From the NCBI GenBank assembly GCA_028456385.1, contig JALNQF010000604.1, positions 1 to 20,066 on the forward strand: a stretch of DNA of 20,066 bases, given 5' to 3'. The DNA is from Ophiosphaerella korrae (taxonomy: Eukaryota > Ascomycota > Dothideomycetes > Pleosporales > Phaeosphaeriaceae). The position numbers and the translations under genes are program-made. Under the pieces are notes generated by a model. The model did not search any database, was not told where the DNA came from, and saw only the letters and a list, made by a program, of their open reading frames with translations. Of this stretch, positions 1 to 8,767 are shown piece by piece (position 1 is the first letter of the stretch; the number at the start of each line of letters is the position of its first letter).

Positions 1-268
1 TGTTCGATCGAGCAATAAATTGCCTCTAGATTGCAAGGACGTTGCAAACAGCAATGTTATGCTCGGGACACACTCTCACTATCCTATTCTATATACTTCC
101 TTGACTATAGACAGGTCCACTGAGAATCAGACAGATCCGAGGCACAGTCCGAGGCCGCGACGTTTCGCACCGTAGCGGCTATTCATAGTATTATAGAGCA
201 GGTAAGCAGTTTACAGCAAAGGTACTTAGCACAGGTAAAACATAGAGGCTGCAGGCTCTATTCCGATA
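1..268. other. no recognised feature
   Basis: No coding frame or repeat that I can support. The stretch follows the stop of the minus-strand gene that begins at 269, so it may hold that gene's 3' untranslated region. A TATA-like 'tctatatac' near 90 resembles the LTR motif seen elsewhere, but no LTR ends are visible. Confidence 0.3.
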
Positions 269-1286
269 TTATTTACACTCTGCGATGGTTGTTGGTGTTG
301 TTATGATAGAAAGTGCTTTTGGCATTCCGTTACGATAGGTGTTCCGCCACGCAGGGATGCACGTTACATCAGACGTGGTCGATAAGGCAGTGTCAGCGCC
401 CGACGACGTGGTCGACAAGGCTGTGGTATTGCCTGACGTAGTGTCACTGGTACCTACGGCGCCGGCCTCTTGTGGGTCATCTTCTTGCTCTGATGCTCCT
501 ACGACAGCGTCCTGAGATAAAGTGCTCTCTTTGGTTGTAGAACTTGGTTGTCTATTCCGTTTCGAGCGCTTTTTCGTGGACTTTTGGTTCAAAATTTGGC
601 GCAGGGTTTTGCACACTTTCTTATCAAGCTGTCAGATGAGATGAGGTGAGGTGGATCTCAGCGATCGATCTGGCGTGCGAGATGCTAGTGCGCGATGCTA
701 GCTCGCCTCTAACTCAACCATATCAACTCAACTCCGGCGCACCAACTCAACTGCGATGCATCAACTCAGCTGCAGTGCATCGGCTCAGTTGCAGTGCATC
801 GACTCAGCTGTGATGCAGCGACTCAGCTGTGGCGTATCCCTTTGACAGGGCTGTGACAGGAGAGTAGCTATCAGGCGACGTGCGCGCTCAACAAAAGGGC
901 AACCCTGAGGCAGGAGTGTAGTCAAAGAACATCACGAATTATATCAGTAGCAGCCAGCAGGCAGATGATAGTCAGAGCACTCAATCAATCCAATTCTTAC
1001 CTCCGCGTGCACGAGTATTCGAGTGACCATCAAATCTGACACAAGCACTGGTACAGCTTCCTGGACTGTCTGAACAAACTGTCGACACACGTTAGATACA
1101 GTTCATGTCCTTAAAATCTATAAGAGACACCTTTTTCTCGGATAGCAGTTCCTCCAAAGTCGAGCCCTCGAGGATTGACCTGACAACTTGGCTAATTTCG
1201 GTGCCCATTTGGTGAGGCGAGGTTGTGGTTGAGTTGTGGAGCACAGGCGCTGAATTCGCCCAGACCTGATCAACATGCAACTCAGG
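269..1286 (-). pseudogene. unrecognised protein gene split by an LTR-like insertion
   Basis: I do not recognise the product. Reading on the minus strand, an open exon runs 1286-1131. It is followed by a 52-bp candidate intron, 1130-1079 (GTGTCT donor, CTAAC branch site, CGACAG acceptor), and then an exon from 1078. That exon is cut at 1047/629 by the element at 630-1041. Dropping the element and one CAAGC copy joins 1047 to 629 in frame, and the reading continues without stops to TAA at 269-271. The joined part has a likely helical segment (QVVRSILEGSTLEELLSEKK, then FVQTVQEAVPVLDKKVCKTL), a basic KKRSKRNR patch and a Ser/Thr-rich, low-complexity tail. A further open stretch at about 1585-1343 (-), with a hydrophobic segment, may be an earlier exon, but I could not place its splice sites with confidence. 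The GTGTCT donor is weak. The intact ancestral gene is inferred. Confidence 0.5.
630..1041 (+). mobile_element. solo-LTR-like element A, with 5-bp target duplication
   Basis: The ends are TGTCAGAT (630-637) and ATCTGACA (1034-1041). Both flanks carry CAAGC (625-629 and 1042-1046), which is a 5-bp target duplication. TG..CA ends with a 5-bp duplication are the usual signature of an LTR retrotransposon. Length is 412 bp with no coding capacity. The 3' end, 'gtgaccatcaaatctgaca', recurs in the other family members. Inside, 718-833 carries an expanded 19-bp tandem repeat (GCATCAACTCAGCTGCAGT and variants, at least four copies) not expanded in the other copies. It lies inside the minus-strand gene of 269-1286. 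A MITE cannot be fully excluded. Confidence 0.7.
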
Positions 1287-1342
1287 CTAGGCCTAAACTG
1301 ATCATTGAAAGGAACGTGTTCCACACACTCATCGTATCTCAT

Positions 1343-1585
1343 TTAGCGTCTTTTCCAAGACCACCTCCTCCGGCGGGGCAGTGATGCTAATGCAGTAATC
1401 ACTGCATGATCTACCTCTCCAACAAAGCTACTCGGAGAACGCTGTTGCTTTGTTTTACTACCAAAAATCCGCAACCCGAGTGCGCCTAACAACATTGCAA
1501 ATGCAATACGATCAAGCCAGGCGAACCACAAGCTTTGTGATGGCTGCAACCACGGAGGTGTGCGAAACGTACTCGTGAGTTGTGG
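1343..1585 (-). other. possible upstream exon with a hydrophobic segment
   Basis: Minus-strand open stretch that reads through PPWLQPSQSLWFAWLDRI and a hydrophobic run, AFAMLLGALGLRIF, then KTKQQRSPSSFVGEVDHAV. It looks coding because of its composition and position just upstream of the split gene, and a TTAG acceptor lies near its upstream end. It could be an exon of that gene encoding a membrane anchor. No ATG or good donor could be fixed, so the assignment is weak. Confidence 0.25.
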
Positions 1586-1599
1586 GACTAACTATATAT

Positions 1600-2040
1600 G
1601 TATCTCGAGAACCGCAAAGCTGAATTCTTTTTCGCCCTGCTTTGGCTGCCTTCTTCCTCACTGGTGTGATTGCAGGGATGGAGTGTGTGATGTGGCTCGT
1701 GATGACGGCGGAGCCACTCGCGCTACGGCAATTGCGCGATGCGCTGCCAAGCTAAAGAGAGAACCAAAACAAATAAGATGCGTCTAGTCTCCCACAACCT
1801 CGGCATCCACCCATTATGGGCAGCATCTAGCGCAAGGCATTTAGCTAGCACTTGTCCACTGGTTCACTATCTGATCTGCCCCACCCCGCCCTAACCTCCT
1901 CGACACCCTCTCATCTCGAATCGACTCGCATGTCCCACCCGCAGAAAGAAGCACTTTTCGCGTGCTATCAAGCATATACCCACCTAGTCCCCCTCAACTA
2001 GTGGCCCGAGTTCATCCTTATTAGTGCCGCGGCTAGCCTT
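1600..2040. other. no recognised feature
   Basis: Only short overlapping frames without conserved motifs. No shared repeats were noticed. Confidence 0.3.
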
Positions 2041-2042
2041 GT

Positions 2043-2290
2043 CTACAATTCCAAGCTTAAAACAGAGGACGTAGACATTGTAGCTTCTCCTTGAGCCATC
2101 GAAAGGTTCATAGAGGTAGTTTGGGGAGGGGGGAGGCAGTTCATAAGGGCGCCCAAAGGTTTAGGAAAAGTTTGGATGGTAACACCGAGTTCGACAGGGA
2201 CCAAGGATTCTCGATCAGGATCGAAATGCTCCACCTCAGTGGCCAGTTTGTCGACTCGGTGCACGTAATCGAACCCTGTAGCCTGGGGTT
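2043..2290 (-). pseudogene. coding-like relic, unknown
   Basis: The minus-strand frame ending at TAG 2043-2045 is open back to about 2290 and reads a protein-like string (for example FDYVHRVDKLATEVEHF, then LVPVELGVTIQTFPKPLG). A TGA closes it upstream, and no splice acceptor that would continue it is convincing. It lies downstream of, and on the same strand as, the broken gene at 2584-3290, so both could be remnants of one gene. The plus strand is also open across 2091-2435, so which strand coded is not certain. Confidence 0.2.
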
Positions 2291-2583
2291 CGTTGCGTCA
2301 GTTCCGGACCTTTTTTGCCTGCGAGCCACGACGGTGCTCTGGCGTGGTAGTCTTAGCAATTTCGCGGACTTAAAATGGCTGCTAGAGTCGATGATGAGAG
2401 GGGACGCTTTATTGCTGTCTATGTCGAGTGATTAGTTGGCGGAGGCGGTCGTTGGGGCAGGCGCTGTTGGTAGGTTGAAGCGGATAATGTTGATTTTATT
2501 ACTACTAGTTATCGGAGCTTTTGGGAGTATTTTTAAAATTAGATTAGGGGGATAAAGTGGAACTTCTTTTGGGAAGAGCATAA

Positions 2584-3290
2584 TTATGTCGTTCTTGGAC
2601 TCTTTTTTTCAATGATACCAGGTCTCGCTGGCATATGATGTGAAGGTAACTGAGAAAGGTATTTAGGCGGGTATGTCGTTGGGTCCCACTCCTGCACCTG
2701 GACTACCTTCTCCGGAGATAAGGGGACAATTCGTAGATTTCTCTTGTACTTAGACACATACTCTTCCATCATTGAATCGTAAGGCTCGTCAAGTTGGAAT
2801 ACAATCGCATGCCTTCTTGGAGATACTTCTAAGTATAAGTATCGCGTCAAGTTTCTAATAAACCACAACGCACGACCAGCCAACTCTGGTTTAGATTCAG
2901 CGTAGTCGACCTGCTAAGACCACATTGCTTGGATGAAGGTAGGTATACTAGGAATAAATATCTGTTCGCTACTCCCTAAAGACTTCCCATGGGGAAGAGT
3001 AGGGAAGATGCAATCGGTAGGTTTCGGGCGTATATCCGGTCCAAACCACTACCCATCCTCACGGCTTATCGCGGGATGATATCCTTCTTCATTAGGTACG
3101 GTCGCCACGCATATACATCTGGTACTTCAATCAATGGGCAGTTGTCTATGTTGATCCGATAAGTCTCCTCTGACCAAACCTGTATGTAATAGATCTGATG
3201 CGTTTCGTGGTGAGTGCGCTCGAGAACGATGTTTGCTTCGCGTAATTGCACGAGATCAGAATACATAGGAAGCTTTTGTAGTTCAACCAA
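2584..3290 (-). pseudogene. broken, 5'-truncated gene of unknown function
   Basis: I do not recognise this family. The upstream piece (3290-3117) reads LPMYSDLVQLREANIVLE, then YYIQVWSEETYRINIDNCPL and ends at ..IEVPD. A 68-bp GT..AG intron fits at 3116-3049 (GTATAT donor, CTAAT at 3095-3091, GGGTAG acceptor). It joins in frame to WFGPDIRPKPTDCIFPTL from 3048 and continues through RALWFIRNLTRYLYLEV and VFQLDEPYDSMMEEYVSKY to a stop at 2584. One in-frame TAG (2916-2914) interrupts it in the context AMWS*QVDYAE. This could be a mutated Gln or Trp codon of the kind RIP makes, or part of a missed intron. The 5' end merges at about 3290 into sequence antisense to the topoisomerase fragment, so the gene looks truncated there. 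Coding origin is fairly likely; function is unknown. Confidence 0.5.
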
Positions 3291-4017
3291 GAACTTCCCC
3301 TGTTTATCTAAGGCGAGGTCTTCGAGCCAACTGAGGCTATTCTCAGTAAAAGTAAGACGTCACCACCTAGATATCTGACTGAACCGGACCTGCTTGCACT
3401 AATAAACGCTAATGGTATCGGCACTGATGCTACAATGGCCGACCATATTGTCACAATCATAGATCGACAATATGTCGAAGCCAGACCTCAGTCAAGACAG
3501 GAGGCGCGGCATGGAAATGACGAAGACGAGTCCGAGGAGTTGCCGCCAGCCCAAGCGAGAGTTGGAAATAGTCGTAGAGGTAGAACTGCAGCAGTAGCCT
3601 GTCGTCGTAGCAGCGGTAGGAATAACGGTGCTAGTCGCGGTGGCGCTATAACAGGTGTTCGGGAATTTATACCCACAACGCTAGGGGTCGCTTTGGTTGA
3701 AGGCCACGAGAATATGGGGTTCGAGGTTAATTTGACGAGGCCTTTTTTACGCAAGGAGGTAAGATAACGTCCTTGATCACGGGCTGCTAATAACAAGCGT
3801 AGATGGAGCTGAAGATGAACGCTATATGCAATGGACAAACGACAAAGGCTCAGGTTGTGAACGAAACCATCGAGCAGTACCGAGAGGTCTACGCTCGTAT
3901 GCAGCAACATCCGGACGTTCTTTGTACGGTAAGAACTGAGTTTCGGCGTACCTACCTACTTCTCCGTTGATGTAATTGTAGGCTGTTTGGAAGCATGTTT
4001 TCGGTGAAGCGAACTAG
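3282..4017 (+). pseudogene. TOP3: 5'-truncated DNA topoisomerase III (type IA) copy
   Basis: Topoisomerase III is a nuclear type IA enzyme that relaxes single-strand crossings with RecQ-type helicases. The fragment is spliced as 3282-3758, intron 3759-3802 (GTAAGA..TAG, CTAAT branch site), 3803-3928, intron 3929-3981 (GTAAGA..TAG) and 3982-4017; frames join perfectly. Diagnostic matches are GEVFEPTEAILSKSKTSPPR, LLALINANGIGTDATMADHI, EFIPTTLGVALVEG, MGFEVNLTRPFLRKE-MELKM, ETIEQYREVYARMQQ and a final AVWKHVFGEAN then TAG, all typical of the C-terminal part of the core. The basic Gly/Arg/Ser-rich stretch in the middle is also a family feature. Everything upstream is absent, including the active-site tyrosine region, so it cannot be an active enzyme. 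A TAA at 3309-3311 stands where Gln is plausible (CAA to TAA, RIP-like). A functional copy must lie elsewhere. Confidence 0.85.
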
Positions 4018-4287
4018 GGGGTGTCTACCTTACCGTCGAACCCTACTAGTTGCCACGCATCTCAACCTACTATCCCGTCCAAGATTTTAGTTAACTTGCT
4101 CGGCTATTGTAGCTGCCCGTAACTGTTGTAGGCTAGATAGGGATTCTATTGTAGATTGAAGACTTCAGAACAATTGATTGTATTGAGTGAGTTGATCAGG
4201 CTCCTGTCTAAGTATAATCAAATCCAAAACCCGGTCTATATACTTTGTAATCGGAGATAGTAATCCTCTAGATTCCTAGTATCTCCG
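4018..4287. other. degenerate LTR-like sequence, no gene
   Basis: No coding frame. Segments such as 'ttgattgtattgagtgagttg' (near 4175) and 'ggtctatatac' (near 4237) resemble the minus-oriented LTR-like family found across the window, so this may be an older, decayed copy or the flank of the next element. Ends cannot be defined. Confidence 0.3.
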
Positions 4288-4672
4288 TGTTAGATATAAT
4301 AGTTACAGATTGATGATGTGAACCGTAGTGAGAATCGAGTTGAGTTGGACTGATTGATTGGTGTATTGGTGTAAGTTTCTTGTGTTCTATCGTATTGCTT
4401 TCTACTGCTGTTTATCCTTTCTGTTAGCGTGCCTTACGTAAGGGGACCTACTGATTCATTGTTTGACCTCAATTCATTGTCCTGACACGAGCCAGATCTC
4501 AATTCTCTGTACTGGCGCTGTGGCTCTCCAATGATGTGCGGCAGTTGATGAGTTGTGGTTGAGTTAGTGGCGAGCTAGCATCGCGCATGCGATGCTAGAT
4601 CGATCGCCATGGCCATCTCAATCGTCATCTGAATCGATTCGTGAGCTGGATCGTACGCCAGCTAATCTGACA
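4288..4672 (-). mobile_element. solo-LTR-like element H
   Basis: The left end TGTTAGAT (4288-4295) is one transition from TGTCAGAT; the right end is ATCTGACA (4665-4672). The left part ('tgatgatgtgaaccgtagtgagaatcgagttgag') matches elements B and G. Internally it keeps only the right edge (TGGCTCTCC, 4521-4529) of the module seen whole in D and F, and near the right end it has the family's 'gatcgatcgccat' palindromic segment. No target duplication is visible. It has no coding capacity. Confidence 0.6.
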
Positions 4673-4689
4673 TAAGGCGAGCAAGCAGC

Positions 4690-5020
4690 GATAGTAGAGG
4701 CTTATTATATAGAAGCTTAGTAATACTACACAATTAGCTTTTACCTTATAGACCCTTAACTAGGACTACATCTAGTTCCTAACTAATATAAACGATAGAG
4801 CTAAAGTCCGCCGAAAAACCAAGTTAGCTATTGTTAGTATAGCAAAGGTAATAACTTCTACAGATCTTAAAGCAAAGCGTGCTAAGAAGGTAGCTGCAAA
4901 AGAAGCTAAAGATAAGGTAAAATGCAGCCGAAAGCTAAAGAGTGCTCTAATAAAGATAGAAGAAGCTAATAAAAATAAGGGGAAGCGCGGTAGAAGGCGA
5001 AAGAGCCGTACGTTAGGATA
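4690..5020 (+). pseudogene. C-terminal relic of a pogo/Fot1-type transposase
   Basis: From about 4870 a lysine-rich frame reads KAKRAKKVAAKEAKDKVK and then EEANKNKGKRGRRRKSRTLG followed by TAG near 5018. A basic, Lys/Ala-rich coiled tail of this kind ends many fungal pogo-family (DDE) transposases. Upstream sequence (4690-4860) is TA-rich with many TAG/TAA triplets, like the RIP-damaged transposon at the other end of the window, and no longer reads through. It is not adjacent to that element, so it is a separate copy. The identification rests on composition and context and is moderate. Confidence 0.45.
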
Positions 5021-5063
5021 GGGACGAGTAAAATAGCGCGCGTAGTAGGAGCCACCCTACATT

Positions 5064-5351
5064 AGTAGTAGTAGTAGCTATCATGTCAGTAACTTCCGCC
5101 ATACTTCGACGTTATAGCACCAGCTAGTACAGTTCTACACCAGAGGCGGTTACACCTTCAATGACACAGAACTAAACACGGCTTTAACGTCAGCTGCCAC
5201 TGTATCGCTCTTAAATGCCGATTGATTTCAAAGCCTTTGCGTTTCTAATCAAATATTTTTCATAGCGTGTTGCCACTCGCGCTATTTACGCAATATATAA
5301 ACAGATTGTCTGCATCGGAGGTAGGTGGGGAGGAGGTTGAACAAATACTTA
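5064..5351. other. 3' flank of the NLR gene, short TAG microsatellite
   Basis: A short run of TAG triplets lies near 5064-5080. The rest, up to the NLR stop codon, contains no gene I can support and should include the NLR 3' untranslated region and polyadenylation site (minus strand). Confidence 0.3.
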
Positions 5352-8300
5352 TCAAAAAGCAAATTCCAAGGTCGTAACCCTTCCAGTTTCGCATCCGAAA
5401 GCAACAATACCACCATGAATAGCCATTCTGCTTGGCCGATGTTCGGGAGGAAGCCAAAGGACGGGCTTGGTTCGGTAACTCACCCATTGGTCTTTAACAA
5501 AGATAGAAGGTTGAAGCTGTGGCTGGCAAGTAGCTGCAACTTCAAGGAGGGATGAAGAAATGGGTAGGGATCCCCTATCAGTCTGGAGAGAGCTACCGTC
5601 ATCAGAGAATGAGAATGAGAAGACAATAATACCGACCTCAAGTATCTGCAGCAGCGCGCCCGACCCGGCATCCCACAGCTTGACAGTCTTGTCTTCCGAA
5701 GCCGACGCCAGCGTCTTGCTGTCCGGCGAGAAGGCTACGGCGCTGACCCAATCCCCATGGCCCTCGAGCGTCTGCAGCAGCGTGCCCGACCCGGTGTCCC
5801 ACAGCTTGACAGTCTTGTCATCCGAAGCCGACGCCAGCGTCTTGCCGTCCGGCGAGAAGGCTACGGCATTGACCCAATCCCCATGGCCCTCAAGCGTCCG
5901 CAGCAGCGTGCCCGACCCGGTGTCCCACAGCTTGACGGTCTTGTCGCCCGAAGCCGACGCCAGCGTCTTGCCGTCCGGCGAGAAGGCCACGGCACTGACC
6001 CAATCCCCATGGCCCTCAAGCGTCTGCAGCAGCGCGCCCGACCCGGCATCCCACAGCTTGACGGTCTTGTCGTGCGAAGCCGACGCCAGCGTCTTGCCGT
6101 CCGGCGAGAAGGCCACGGCGCTAACACAACTCGAATGGCCCTCGAGCGTCTGCAGCAGCGCATTCCATTTCTCCACAACACTCGGCAACCTTCGTATCCA
6201 TCTGGGTATGCAGTTTTTGAACTTCTCCCTTATTATGCTTGTCGTCGGTGCGAATACAAGGGCACTATACGTCAGAAGGGGCGCCTGCTCAATAGCTAGC
6301 CGGTTATAGAGCACGAATCGCTTCGCGTCATGAATGAAACGAGAGAGAAGGGGGCAGTCATTTGACTTGTTGAGTTGTTAGCGTAAACATATGCCATGCT
6401 GGATGTATACTAACAGTAGTAAAGGTCTCCAAAGACGCGATAGCATGAACTCCTTCCGGAACTTTCCTCATCCATCCAAGGGCCTCGAGCCAGTGAAGGA
6501 GATGATCCTGCAAAAACTGGTGCACTTGCTCATTGTCGCTAGGCCGGCGGCCGCTCTTCTGAACATGCTGGATCCAGTACAGACATGCATACTGGACTTC
6601 ATGAGGAAGGCTTCGCTCAACTTGGCTTCTCTCAATGTCGGTTGCAAGCATACCAGGAGCATCCACACCATAGATGTTTTGCTTGAGAGAGGTGGCCATA
6701 AGCCGGATACAGCCATCAACCAACTTTTGATGCGCTTCCTTCTCGTCTACCCGGAAGTTTGGATCTTTGCATCTTTCTTCATGAAGGAGGAAGTCGCGAA
6801 ATGAAGGATGGTGGAGACGGAGCGGGCGGGTTTGATCTTGGGGAATATCCAGGATAGCGTGAAGATCTTCTAGGGTGTCGTTGATTTCCTGTTTTTCGAC
6901 AAGAAGTAGGACGCTTAATGTGGTTGTGGAAAGCGGTGAGAAGAGAACGACTATACTTCCAAGTGTTAATTTTAGCATGCCGTAGATAAAATCTTTTTCT
7001 TCATTGCTCAATCCTGAGGATACGGAGTTGGCAAGGATGGTGAGATAAATCTCGTCAAGTTTTCCCTCTGGTCCAGTACCAGCACTGCCACTTCTCAAAA
7101 GCGTAGATAGCCGCCGAGCAGCAAGAAGGTTCTTTTCGCTAACAAAACGGCACGCAGTGGCGGCCCAGATGAAAAGGCCACTTGCTTTCTGGACGAGCAT
7201 TTCAATGGTCTCTTCGCCTCGCCAGCTAGGACCGAGGCGGCGATTCTTTGCAATGTTTGTGAATTCATGTCTTAGCAAAACAGCTATGTCGTGGTTGATA
7301 ATGCTCGGCTGTATGTTGTGCAGCACAACGTACTGGTGCTCACTATCTGGTATATCTTCGAATCCGTGTCGAATAGGAACTTCGGGTCTGCTCGTAACAA
7401 AGATGCGTAATGGCGTCGGCTTCAAGAACCGAAGCTCGGCAAAGAGTCTGAGAATCGTGCCGATATGAGCACCTTCACACTCATCAAGGGCATCAACAAC
7501 AAGAATGTACGGAGACTGGCATGATCCACCATCTAGCCTCGATAACGGGATTCGGACAAGCTGACGCCACTGATCGTCAAGAGACAGACTTGCAATGTCC
7601 CTCTGTTGTCTGATCGACTCACATATGTATTCTTGAAGAAATGAAGATCTGCCTGCTAACTGCAGCGCTATGCTTGTCGCAAATTTCCTTGCAGTCCCAA
7701 CATCTCCGCCGCCTCTCGAGAAAAAGAAGCTCGCACCAAGTCGGTTCTTGTAGTATTTGCGGGCGACAGTGCGCGCTATTGTCGACTTTCCGGTGCCAGC
7801 TAGACCATTCAGCCAGAAGATGCAGCGCTCATCTCGGCTATCAGCCCAATTGTATATATCTCGAAGGACGTCGGTGCGGGTATCGGGGAGGCATATCGGG
7901 TCGTGTTGTCGCTGGTATGCGTTAAAGGGCGCTTCAACGACATATGGTAAATGACTAAGCAAGTCTCCTGTATATCATCCACCCTTAGTTTGTTTAAATA
8001 GCGATGACGACTTCATACTTACTGTCATGAGTCGAACTTGAGCGCTTGTTGATCTCTTCATGCAGTCGTCGGAATGCGCTTTCCATTCCTTCGCCATAGA
8101 GTGGCGGCATATGGACGTTGAACATGCCCAGAAGAGAGTATGCCTTGTCTTCTTCACGTTTTGTCTCGCGGGACTCGGCCCATGAGAGTCGCTCCGCGAT
8201 GCTGAATTCGGATAGAGCATGTCCTTGAAGAGCCTTGGCGGCTATACCGGTAATCTTATGAACTTGCTGCTCCAATGTATTCTTATTTCCAAGTAGTTGG

Positions 8301-8767
8301 CCTTCGGCGGAGAAGAACTCTACTGATGATGGAGCAATCAGCTCTTGAAGCGTCCAGCCGCGGGTAAACCATCTGCTCTTCCAGAAAGCCAGAGTCCAGG
8401 ATTGTGCTGTCGGATCTTGTCCAATTGACGAAACATCCATTAGATAGACATAACATTTGGCCGCATTGCGATACCAGCGGAACATGGAAATGATGGCTTC
8501 CGAAAGCTCGGCGTTGTTTGATTTGTCGATGCAGCAGGTATCAACCCAAATATACTGCAATCCATCGTTACTAGCTTGTGTCGCACAGAACCTAATCTTT
8601 TCATACCCACGCTTCGTGTTCCCGGAGCCTTCCATCAAGTCCTTGAAAGTGACTTCGTCATCGTCGTTTCCCCAAGTATGGGAGAGTATCGCGTAGGGCG
8701 AGATGTTGCTGATTAGGTCCTTGGTTAGGCTGACATTGCCATTGCTTTTAAGCTCTAGAAGCCGCAT
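5352..8767 (-). CDS. HET-NACHT-WD40 NLR, allorecognition/innate immune receptor (HNWD, het-e/het-d type)
   Basis: Three exons: 8767-8023, 7967-6415 and 6365-5352, giving about 1103 aa. Introns are 8022-7968 (GTAAGT..CAG, phase 1) and 6414-6366 (GTTAGT..AAG, CTAAC branch site, phase 0); both restore the frame. The ATG gives the usual HET start MRLLEL. The HET domain (1-248) shows PYAILSHTWG (24-33), YIWVDTCCIDK (72-82), RGWTLQELIAP (136-146) and RLSWAESRETKREEDKAYSL (from 193). The NACHT domain has P-loop GLAGTGKS (303-310), Walker B ILVVDALDE (403-411), TSRPE (440-444) and HHPSFRDFLL (634-643). The linker RFIHDAKRFVLYNRLAIEQA is typical. Four 42-aa WD40 repeats (835-1002) and a degenerate fifth follow, then the family C-terminus (WLPPEHRPS..GRVTTLEFAF). 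In Podospora such proteins sense a partner through WD40 and trigger cell death through HET. No lesion seen; the WD40 array is short (HET-E alleles carry about ten or more). Confidence 0.92.
5658..6161 (-). repeat. four 126-bp WD40-encoding tandem repeats
   Basis: Four in-frame 126-bp units (42 aa each), nearly identical and GC-rich, lie inside the third exon of the NLR. The changes cluster at a few codons. The residue before DKTVKLWD is His, Gly, Asp and Glu in turn. The triplet after GH is SSC or GDW, with Ser or Asn after the next Val. The repeat junction reads A/T-GSG-A/T-LL and then Q or R. A fifth, diverged unit follows towards 5640. High identity at DNA level points to unequal exchange or gene conversion. 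Confidence 0.9.
6366..6414 (-). other. NLR intron 2 (49 bp)
   Basis: GTTAGT donor, perfect CTAAC branch site and CAACAAG acceptor, phase 0. It joins ..SLETFTT to SNDCPLLSRFIHDAKRF, matching the usual sequence between NACHT and WD40 parts. Without splicing the NACHT frame ends at TGA 6360-6358. Confidence 0.85.
7968..8022 (-). other. NLR intron 1 (55 bp)
   Basis: GTAAGT donor directly after the codon for the last HET residue (phase 1) and an ATACAG acceptor. It separates the HET exon from the NACHT exon. Read unspliced, the HET frame stops nine codons later, so splicing decides whether a free HET-domain protein or the full NLR is made. Confidence 0.85.

Noticed and set aside
3435..3437. ATG at 3435 as a true gene start
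   Set aside because: Topoisomerase III homology continues upstream in frame (NANGIGTDAT just before it), so this Met is internal.
3488..3910. Minus-strand frame of 140 aa
   Set aside because: Antisense to the spliced topoisomerase III fragment, which is well supported on the plus strand.
5560..6309. Long plus-strand frames (up to 249 aa) opposite the NLR
   Set aside because: They are antisense reads of the 126-bp WD40 repeats, open because the repeat length is a multiple of three. No start context or family match; the minus strand gives clear WD40 motifs.
6391..6804. Plus-strand frame of 137 aa
   Set aside because: Antisense to the NACHT exon, whose motifs and splice sites are clear.
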